Positions 56,351 to 64,000 of a stretch of 64,000 nt of DNA are shown here, piece after piece. Positions within the stretch are counted from its first letter, which is position 1, and the number at the start of each line of letters is the position of its first letter. The notes beneath the pieces are model-generated. The model was not told where the DNA came from, searched no databases, and worked only from the letters and a program-made list of their open reading frames with translations. The position numbers and the translations under genes are program-made. Source of the stretch: Eutypa lata (taxonomy: Eukaryota; Ascomycota; Sordariomycetes; Xylariales; Diatrypaceae); assembly GCA_022661535.1 (NCBI GenBank), contig JAKULF010000004.1, positions 5,766,001 through 5,830,000 on the forward strand. Reading direction: 5' to 3'.

Positions 56351-57221
56351 TGGCGGGCGGGACAATGGGGAGAGAGGAAGACGGTGTCACTTTCATTGGG
56401 ACTCTCTGCTTAGTCGGTATCGCTTCGTTTGCATTATACTGCTAGTGCGCGCGGGGGTTGATTAGATATATATGTAATGGTGCTATGATTTATGTCTGAG
56501 GATGTTGCTGGAAGAGGTCTGGGAACCCTGTGTTTGTAGCTAAGGCAGACGGACAGACAGACGTACGTACGTACATATATCTGCAGACTTATCTAATAGA
56601 TACGTAGGACGAACAGACGGAAGGGTGGCCTAATTCGTGGTAATGAGGAATTTATCTACATCTAGGTATGAATTACATATTTCGACCTACGACTAGAAGC
56701 TTTCCCTCTCACGAACGGATAGATGAGCTATTCAGCTAGAGGGAGACGAAGAGTGGGAAGATATATACCCATGTATTCTAGCCGGTCACTGTCCGAATTA
56801 TATATCACCGTACCTAATACATCATGATGTACGTTCTTACTAGTGAAATATTTCTAGGGGGGCCCAACAGAAGCCAGTCGCTAAGGTTATCTTCGGATGT
56901 TGAAATATATCAATCAGTTATTAAAGGTACAAATAGACCCTACCTACTTGTTCTATACGTCTATATATGTGGGTATCCTGTCCTGTCCATTCATCCATCC
57001 ATCCCATCCCATCCCATTCTATTCCATGCGCGCTATGCTGTATCGTCCAGGTATGTAGGTTCGTTTACCCTGCGGCAAAAAGGGGGAAAACCCCGAAACG
57101 AAACACCAGAGTATGGAGATTCTCTCCAACGTCCTCTCAACTCCCGTCTTCCCCCTTCCTCCCTCCCCCTTAAATAAACCACATCCATCAATTTTTCAAA
57201 TTTCAAGCCCCCATCCCTCAC
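56351..57221. other. Intergenic between convergent genes
   Basis: No gene. Short tandem tracts: CAGA/GTAC repeats at 56545-56575 and CATCC/CATTC repeats at 56988-57025. CT-rich near the cytochrome b5 gene's 3' end. Confidence 0.55.
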
Positions 57222-58463
57222 TCAATCCATCTCATCCATCTCCCCCCCACCTCCTCCCCCCACAGCATCCGATCCCGTCTTCTCCTCGCCCTCCGCCACC
57301 AAGACCCCAATCAGACAACTCGCCAGCATAGTCTCGTAATTGACCCACGGGTGGACCTCCCCGAACAGCCTCGTGCCGTCGCGGCCCGCGCCCCGCAGCA
57401 GCTCCGCCTCCCCGCCCGGGTGGAACTTCAGGTACGGGCTCACGTTGTACACGCGCCCGCCCATGGCCGTCCACGCGTCGCGGCCCCGGCGCCCGTTCTG
57501 CGCCTTGAGGAGCGACGGCGGCACCCGCAGGTACGGCGTGTTGGGCGGCAGGTTCCGCAGGTCCGACGTCGGGCTGTTGGCGAGGCGCGCCCAGTCCAGC
57601 GGCGAGCACCCCGGTTCTAGTGTCACTTTGCGCGACGGCTTGCTCGGCTTGCTGCTGTGGGTTGGGGGCGGCGCTAGCGTCGATGTGCCCGGTTGGCGCG
57701 CGTGCTGTTGTTGGGTGCGTTGGGGGAGGGGCGAGGGACGCGCTGCTCCTGGGACCGAGAGGCTGGACCCGGAGTTGGAGTTTGGGAGCGCGTTCAATGT
57801 CGGTGGGCGCGGGCCTAGTGACGGTGGCGGTGGCGGTGGCGGCGGCGGCATGAGGTTCGAAGGAGGTGTTGCGTTTTGAGGTCGTGGCGACGCTCCTGTT
57901 GATATTGTGGGAGCAGTAAGCGAGGGGAACATAGGTTGTTGCGAACTGGCGCCCGTGGACGACGAGCGCGAGCGCGCTACGGCTGCCGCTGATGCGGGCG
58001 GCTCGGCTGATAGCGTGAAGGTCGGCACGCCGCTGTCCGTCAGGTGCGTCGCGGATGCTTTCGGCGTCGTCTGTGGCGAGGAGTCCTCTTCTGTCTCTTG
58101 CACTTGCACTTGCACTTGCACTTTTGCGCTGTCGTTTTCAGTGCGGCGACTGCTGTTGCTGTTTATTACGGGAAGTGGCGGGGGAGGCATGGAGGTTCTA
58201 TCGTCGTCGTGGTCGTGGGTCGCTATTTCTATCGTCGGCGGCGAAGCTGCCACCGCTACAGAGGGAGCAGCAGCAGCAGCAGCAGCAGTGCTATCATCTC
58301 CGGCTGTTCTCCTCGACGGCGGTGGAAGTGATCGCGTAGTCGGGGGTTGTTCGATCTTCGGTTCGCCCCGCCATAGCGATAGCAGGGTCTCGATCAGGGG
58401 CGGCCTCCTTATGGCGACGTAGACGACGGACGCTAGGATGAGGGATAGTCCTATTAATGCCAT
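57222..58463 (-). CDS. Membrane-anchored cytochrome b5 domain protein (Irc21/Ncb5or-like)
   Basis: Single exon, 413 residues. MALIGLSLILASVVYVAIRR is an N-terminal membrane anchor. Residues about 45-280 are a disordered Pro/Ser/Ala linker with poly-Ala, a VQVQVQVQ run and PPPPPPPPSLGP. The C-terminal part (about 280-395) opens with RKVTLEPGCSPLDWARLANSPTSDLR and continues YLRVPPSLLKAQNGRRGRDAWTAMGGRVYNVSPYLKFHPGGEAELL, then FGEVHPWVN. HPGG carries the first haem ligand and VHPWVN the second, in the spacing of the Ncb5or/Irc21 branch of cytochrome b5. Likely an ER or other endomembrane electron carrier; yeast Irc21 has a loosely defined role. Several coding microsatellites make the linker length variable. 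Haem ligands are intact. Confidence 0.87.
   Translation of the reverse strand: MALIGLSLILASVVYVAIRRPPLIETLLSLWRGEPKIEQPPTTRSLPPPSRRTAGDDSTAAAAAAAPSVAVAASPPTIEIATHDHDDDRTSMPPPPLPVINSNSSRRTENDSAKVQVQVQVQETEEDSSPQTTPKASATHLTDSGVPTFTLSAEPPASAAAVARSRSSSTGASSQQPMFPSLTAPTISTGASPRPQNATPPSNLMPPPPPPPPPSLGPRPPTLNALPNSNSGSSLSVPGAARPSPLPQRTQQQHARQPGTSTLAPPPTHSSKPSKPSRKVTLEPGCSPLDWARLANSPTSDLRNLPPNTPYLRVPPSLLKAQNGRRGRDAWTAMGGRVYNVSPYLKFHPGGEAELLRGAGRDGTRLFGEVHPWVNYETMLASCLIGVLVAEGEEKTGSDAVGGGGGGEMDEMD
58098..58122 (-). repeat. Hexanucleotide CACTTG repeat in the cytochrome b5 gene
   Basis: Four CACTTG units encode the alternating VQVQVQVQ segment of the linker. A separate CAG run at 58267-58288 encodes the poly-Ala stretch. 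Confidence 0.8.
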
Positions 58464-59734
58464 CGTAGCAAGCCCGGTTTCTCACCTAGGGCCCGGAGCC
58501 GGCGCGTCTCAGTAGCGAAGTGAAATGGATGTAGGTAGGTAGGTACGTAGGTAGGTATGTAGTGGCGTGATCAGTTTTGAAAGAAAAGAAGTAAGTACTC
58601 TGATAGGTACCTAAGTTATGAAGAAGACGGAATATCGAGAGTGGGGTTCGGGCGCCGGAATCCCAACTAATACATCGTCAAGTGATTATTATTCTTTTCT
58701 TAGAATAATATAAGAATTGTCATGTTTGCCATATGCTTGGTAATTTACAATTTCCTTGTAGCGGCTTTTCGATTTTCGGTACCAGCCTAGCGGACGGATA
58801 GATCTAACTAACGCTAACGAACCCGAGGGACGAAGTACGAAGCAGCTTAGTAACAATGAAGAGCATAGTACAAACAATACGTGTGGTTGGGCGCTGTAGT
58901 ATAGGGAGTTAAGACAGAATGACGCGCTATCTTAGGTAAGGTCCTCATTGCGGGGGAATCAGGGGATTTTGTATGGCAGCGATTGACCGATACCGTATCG
59001 TCAATTACGAAGATCCACCTGTGGAAATGTATAATACTTTATAGGTATCCCTATTGGTTCATACCTACGTGTACAATACCTACATAATAACTTATACAGC
59101 GAGCACATGCTAACAGGGTTTAAAGGCTGTAGTTGTGCTGCCAGGTGGACAGTTCGCATGAAGACACAATTGTAAGGCGAGGGGGTGGTGATGCTAATGA
59201 TGATGATGATAGTGATGAGTTGTACATACACGCGTGCGAAAGAGAGCATTGCTATTCGTTTCGCGGGGGTTTCATTCGTTTGTTTATCTCGAGAAACATT
59301 GTTTTAATGCAGGTGAGCACCATTGGGATTTGCCCTTGCAGGTTGGATTTTTGATCGCATTTCCACATGTGAAATCATTGACTGTACCTCATGCATGAGC
59401 CCTACATACTCTACATACTATATGTAGATATGTATAAGTAACTATATGTACATACCTATGTACATGTAAATACTAGTTCTGCCATAATTGCTATAGAATA
59501 TCCCATAACTACTGCAATCCATCGACAGAAATATCATCTCATCTCATATCACATGGTGGGGAAATACGGGAGTTAGGGATTCCCACTAAATCTGCCTGCC
59601 CAAGTTCCGTGCTGAAAAAAAGAAGAATAACATTCGAGTCTACTAATTAGTTAGGTACCTACGCTCTAACTAATCCCTTAACTATTATAATATTATGTAG
59701 TAGTCGGGGGGTAGCGTAGCAGCATAGGGGAAAG
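58464..59734. other. Intergenic between divergent genes
   Basis: 1.27 kb without a supported gene, rich in GTAG/TACC tetramer repeats (58530-58560, 59440-59470) and a GATGAT run (59195-59220). Confidence 0.55.
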
Positions 59735-62389
59735 ATGCGTTCACCTGCACTCCTTATCGACCAACACCAGTCGAATAACGACCACCACCACTACCATTCA
59801 TCAGCCGCCAATACTACCGAAAACACAGGCGCGGGTGTAGAATCCGATGTAACCTCCAATCCCAAAAATATTTCCCAGAAAAACAACTCCCGTCACCGCC
59901 CCATACAACGACCAAATTCGCGTCTCTCTTCCGCTTCCACCACCGCCACCGATTTACGGAAGAGGCCATCGGTGAATACAACAGGAGGAGGGAGTGGAAG
60001 ATCTAACGTTAAACCACCATCACTACCTCAATCCGAATCACTTGCCAATTACCCCAAGAAGCCGATAATAACAATAACCTCCACGCCGCCAATTGCTGCT
60101 AAAGATTATACGCGTACTATCACGAGCCCAAGACCTGACGACAAAAATAATAGTAATAATCACAGTTCATCATCCAGCACCACAAATCCCACTTCTCCAA
60201 ACAAAGTTACGACTAAACCTGCTGGAATTGCATCTCAGCCCACCACGTCTTCGTTGGCTTCAAAGACGAGGTCACCACTTAAGGCGCAAACCCAAAATGC
60301 CTCTCACATGAAGAAAAAGCCATTGGAAATAGGACTTTTCAAAATAGGGGTAGGAAGAGGAACACCTTCACCGAGAGCCAATATGCCCCCAGAAAGGTCC
60401 CTCTCTACAAATACCAACAACGGCAATCGCCCGCAAATGCCATCTCTCAGTGCTTCGGCTGCCAGGGCCGCGAATAAGACCCCTTTAATGCCCAAGTTAG
60501 CTTCCAAAGCACAACCGCCAACCCTCGCAACCACCACACCGACCGCAAGAAGAACCCAGCGCCCACCTGCTACCGCTAGTCAACCCACACAACATGAAGA
60601 ACTTTCGGCGTCCATGCCCCCGTTCCTGGCCAACGTAACACCGCGATCTGGGTCGAGACAAAATCGAGTCGACAGTGCTAACACCACTCCAAATGGCACT
60701 CCACACGCAGAGAGGTTCGAGGAGAGAGATCTGAAGTTTGGTCCCGGCCCAGTAAGCCCGCCGCCGCCTAGACCTGACCACGCAAGGAGATCGGGTTCTT
60801 CGTTTGCCCCCCTACAATTTGAGCCCAATGGCCCTGGTGGGCGTGAAGCGCAACATGCTTCCGAGTCCAAGTTCTTCCATGCCAGTGAGGCTCATAATGC
60901 GAGACCAGCGGCAACCACAAAACAACCAGCACAGACGAAACAGGCTACTTTCTTCTACGCTAACAGAACCGCCGTCGAGAATAAGGCTAACAATGCAAAT
61001 CCAAATGCGGTCCATTCGATGCCGACCGCCACCCAGTCACAGGACAATGTTTCTAGCAAGTTTATGTATGCCAATGGGAAACCAGAAGTTCAATCTAGTA
61101 GCCTATCTGTCCCGCTCTCCCGATCCACGGGTCCAGCAGCTTCATCTACTCCGAAGCCACCGACTACAGGTCGTCTATCGGTAGGCTCTCAGGCTTCGGC
61201 AATGCATCACGGTCCAAGACCTGTATCACCAACCAAAGCACCTTCGCAGTCTGCCCAACCTTCACTGATGAGCAGTGCTATCCCGCCTTCAACGGCACCT
61301 CAGCGTGGTCAACCCTCTCATCTGCCTGGATCTGCGGCTGATAAGTTGCGCCGTACGAGTTCGGGCACTTCCCGAACAAGGGGACCTCATTCACGCTCGG
61401 GAAGTTTAGTCTTGACGGATATAGGTGCCAGTGCCAGTGCTCCTTCCTCAAAGCTGATGTCTCCTCTATACCCTTCGTCGCCTGTTCATACGCCTTCTAC
61501 CCCGACACCTTTAACGCTAGCCTCAATTATACAAGCTGCTGAGGAATTGCCCGAACCTGACGAGTCTCTCTCGGCAGATGAGTCTCGGTCTGAGATACAG
61601 AGCCCGACTAAATCCAACACAACGGACCCAATGAACGAGTTGGTGGCTAATGCTCGCCGAGAGCGGAAGGTCCAGGACCTTCAAATCACCAACGCATCTC
61701 TCGAGGCCATCAATAGGACGCTCGAGCGTCAACTTCGGAAACAGACGACCGAACTTAGAAGATACAAGCGGATGTCGCGGGCTGGCCTCTCATTGGCATC
61801 AACAGCGGCTTCTAATAATGCAGCATCGGAGGCAATTTTTGTAGAAGAAGTGGGCCTGCGCCTTGCAAATCTGAGCGAAGAGGAGTCAGATGCCGAGGAC
61901 GAGGCTGAGGGTGAACAGGAGGAAGAATCCTTCTCAGACACAGATGAAGATATCGAGTCTCTCACTCCAAATCAGTTAGCAGAGCGGGACGCCAAACACC
62001 GCAAACGAGACGAGCAGCGTTTAAAACAAGATCTCACCAAACACCAGCAGCTATTTGTTGATTCCCAGAAGATCAACCAGAGCATCAAACGATGTCTAGA
62101 TTGGACCGAGGAGCTAATTAAGGATGGAAAGAAGGCGCTCGCATATAACGTCAAGTTCAGCGATGTCAAGTTTAACGATATCGAGCTTGGTGGGAAAATA
62201 CTCAGCCCGTCGGACAAACCAGAAGAACAAGACGAGCCGTCCCACCTAAGCGATAAAAATGATGATCTGGCGGATGATACCATCAAACTTGGGAACTTCA
62301 TCACGGAAGAACCTGAAAGGATATCGGACTGGAGCTTAGGACCGCAAGACAGGGATAGCGGGATCGAGATGCCCGTTGACGGAGGTTGA
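59735..62389 (+). CDS. 884-residue disordered and coiled-coil protein, function unknown
   Basis: Single exon. Residues 1-600 are low complexity and rich in Ser, Pro, Thr, Asn and Gln, including a His-rich start (NDHHHYHSS). Two paired motifs, ESKFFHASEAHNARPAATTKQ and TFFYANRTAVENKANNAN with SSKFMYANGKPEVQ, form a loose FxxA repeat at about 375-460. After ELPEPDESLSADESRSE comes a coiled coil, MNELVANARRERKVQDLQITNASLEAINRTLERQLRKQTTELRRYKRMS (about 628-680). An acidic stretch follows, then a second helical region (LTPNQLAERDAKHRKRDEQRLKQ to IKRCLDWTEELIKDGKKAL). The RRERKV...TLERQLRKQ segment is of a kind I recall in fungal proteins of unknown function. No signal peptide. Scaffold or cytoskeletal roles are possible but speculative. 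Confidence 0.8.
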   Translation: MRSPALLIDQHQSNNDHHHYHSSAANTTENTGAGVESDVTSNPKNISQKNNSRHRPIQRPNSRLSSASTTATDLRKRPSVNTTGGGSGRSNVKPPSLPQSESLANYPKKPIITITSTPPIAAKDYTRTITSPRPDDKNNSNNHSSSSSTTNPTSPNKVTTKPAGIASQPTTSSLASKTRSPLKAQTQNASHMKKKPLEIGLFKIGVGRGTPSPRANMPPERSLSTNTNNGNRPQMPSLSASAARAANKTPLMPKLASKAQPPTLATTTPTARRTQRPPATASQPTQHEELSASMPPFLANVTPRSGSRQNRVDSANTTPNGTPHAERFEERDLKFGPGPVSPPPPRPDHARRSGSSFAPLQFEPNGPGGREAQHASESKFFHASEAHNARPAATTKQPAQTKQATFFYANRTAVENKANNANPNAVHSMPTATQSQDNVSSKFMYANGKPEVQSSSLSVPLSRSTGPAASSTPKPPTTGRLSVGSQASAMHHGPRPVSPTKAPSQSAQPSLMSSAIPPSTAPQRGQPSHLPGSAADKLRRTSSGTSRTRGPHSRSGSLVLTDIGASASAPSSKLMSPLYPSSPVHTPSTPTPLTLASIIQAAEELPEPDESLSADESRSEIQSPTKSNTTDPMNELVANARRERKVQDLQITNASLEAINRTLERQLRKQTTELRRYKRMSRAGLSLASTAASNNAASEAIFVEEVGLRLANLSEEESDAEDEAEGEQEEESFSDTDEDIESLTPNQLAERDAKHRKRDEQRLKQDLTKHQQLFVDSQKINQSIKRCLDWTEELIKDGKKALAYNVKFSDVKFNDIELGGKILSPSDKPEEQDEPSHLSDKNDDLADDTIKLGNFITEEPERISDWSLGPQDRDSGIEMPVDGG

Positions 62390-63506
62390 GAGGGCCTGAA
62401 AGGGCTCATGAATATGGCGATCATCACCACTCAATTTGAATTTCCCCCACTGGGTTTTGAATACGACAGGAACAACAAGCATTCAAGGAGCATGTGGGCA
62501 AACGAAGCCCACTTTGGAGTTTTTGTCATTTTCAGACGGCGTTAAAAAACAGCATCGCATTTACCTTGATAAACAATCTTGCACTTGGAGCCACCACGAT
62601 CGAGCGCATTTCATATGTTTTTTTTTTTACAATGGTACTGCCTGCCAGCCAGCCAGCAAAAGGATACCCTAGGATGATGATAATGATGATATATCGCCTT
62701 CATTCACATTGACGGACCAACGAACGAACAACAACACCCGGTAGCAACATAAAAAGAAAAGGCGAATCTCCATCGACCCTCTACTCTGCTGGATATTTTT
62801 TTCTTTTTCTTTTACATTCTTTTCTCTCTCTTTTTCTTTTCTATTTAAGCGTTTAGATACCCTAGTCACAGTACATAGTCGTGCGACAACCAAGCTGGCG
62901 AGAAGAAGAAGAAACTGGGATTTGGATAGGGGGCAGTGCGGTATGGTCATCAGCCTGGTGAACATGTTTTTTTTCCTTTCTTTCTTTTTTCTCTTTATTC
63001 CGGCAGGTTTGATGAGGAAAGATGAATATGTGCATGCATGCAAGAAAGCAAAGCAAACCCTACTCAGCTGGTTAGATATATAGACCGAGGTACACCACCA
63101 CACTACCCTGCCTCCATTGCGCCATTACGAGTTAGGTTTACCTTTTTGGATACCGGGAACAAGAAGAACAAGAAGAAAGAACAGCGCTTACTGTCCAAGT
63201 CTGGATCGCGAAGAGGGTGTCCGGACAGGGGGGGAAAACAAGGCTTGATCTAGAAGTTGCTAGACTTTTAACTACATAGGTACTTAGACGACACGAGACA
63301 AGACAAGACGAGGAGGTACTCGAATCGGATCAGATCCCATATGTATGTATCGCTATCGCTTTGGGGCGCGTGTAACAACAAGAACAACAACAACATATAG
63401 CTGAGAGAATCGGCCAGTTCAAAAATGCAAAATGATACAAAATGATAGATATATATACCCAGGTACCTACTATATGTTCGACAGACTAAGTACATGATTA
63501 TAGCTT

Positions 63507-63540
<34 letters not shown>

Positions 63541-64000
63541 CAGTGGTGGCATTAGTAGTAGTATATACTTGAGTGAGCAGGTGGGTAAGCGATATATGCC
63601 AGTTAGACGACGGACGTGTACCTATCCAGCTTGAGGCTGCGCTGTATATCTATATATATCACTGTTTCCTCCATTTCCCTCGACCTAGAGTAGAGTCTGT
63701 TCTAGTTAAAAATAAGGACATTTTACTGCTTTATTAGTTAGGGCGTAATAGGAACGTGGTGAATATACGTAGCCTTGCGTACGTGGTTTTTCTCTACACA
63801 CATATATATCTATCTGTTGTGCCAACCTCGAATAGGGGGAAAGGAGCCCTGTAAGACGACCAGCCAGCCAGCCAGCCAGGTAGGCGCCTACATCGGGAAG
63901 GGATCAGGTGTACCTATCGTGGAATATCACAGGTAGGTAACGTAGCCAGCAATCTCCAGCTTGTCGACTCTGAGTATGGTTTGGGTCCGGTCCTCATAAA
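62390..64000. other. Right-end non-coding region with microsatellites
   Basis: No gene supported. Contains T/C-rich tracts (62620-62632, 62795-62845, 62967-62995), a TAG triplet run (63507-63541) and a CAGC run (63861-63879). The apparent frames across these are by-products of the repeats. Confidence 0.6.
63507..63541 (+). repeat. TAG trinucleotide microsatellite
   Basis: About eleven uninterrupted TAG/GTA units in non-coding sequence; a second short TAG run follows at about 63553-63562. Confidence 0.9.

Noticed and set aside
63268..63552. 94-codon minus-strand frame starting with a Leu run
   Set aside because: The N-terminus is simply the TAG microsatellite read in another frame.

Overview
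The window looks like a chromosomal segment of a filamentous ascomycete (Pezizomycotina, probably Sordariomycetes; I cannot name the species). Genes carry short (about 50-200 bp) GT-AG introns with CTAAC-type branch points. Several families are typical of moulds: DUF7918, DUF7707, GPR1/FUN34/YaaH acetate transporters, fructosyl-amine oxidase, M43 secreted metalloprotease and a fungal nibrin. A 10 kb block is almost pure A+T with CA/TG depleted, the signature of repeat-induced point mutation (RIP).

Layout. 1-8.3 kb: a CoA-transferase family III gene (minus), a decayed C2H2 zinc-finger relic, a stand-alone 3-hydroxyacyl-CoA dehydrogenase (minus) and, divergent from it, a dehydrogenase fused to a YWTD-type beta-propeller (plus). 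9-12 kb: an orphan gene and a five-exon DUF7918 gene, convergent. 13-15.2 kb: a decayed gene between two related direct repeats, a strong hairpin and a MITE-like element. 15.4-16.5 kb: an acetate-permease family gene. 17.85-27.97 kb: a RIP-destroyed element with 127 bp terminal direct repeats. 28-32 kb: gene desert. 32-40.6 kb: a secreted M43 metalloprotease, an RBR ubiquitin ligase, a methyltransferase-like protein and a small secreted protein, widely spaced. 43-50.4 kb: a DUF7707 membrane protein, a peroxisomal fructosyl-amine oxidase (7 exons) and an UNC93-like MFS transporter (11 exons). 51-62.4 kb: an amidohydrolase-type decarboxylase, the nibrin homologue of the Mre11-Rad50-Nbs1 complex, a membrane-anchored cytochrome b5 protein and an 884-residue disordered/coiled-coil orphan. 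The right end is microsatellite-rich and non-coding.

How genes may work together. The left group (CoA-transferase plus two dehydrogenases) could handle a beta-hydroxy acid or carnitine-like substrate: one enzyme to activate it to a CoA ester, others to oxidise it. This is inference from family and proximity only. The rest looks like ordinary, unrelated housekeeping and accessory genes. The most unusual objects are the dehydrogenase-propeller fusion, a four-copy MITE-like family with about 20 bp terminal inverted repeats, and the RIP block, whose two terminal repeats differ only by transitions. Exon boundaries were worked out by hand from splice signals, frame and family fit; no transcript data were available.
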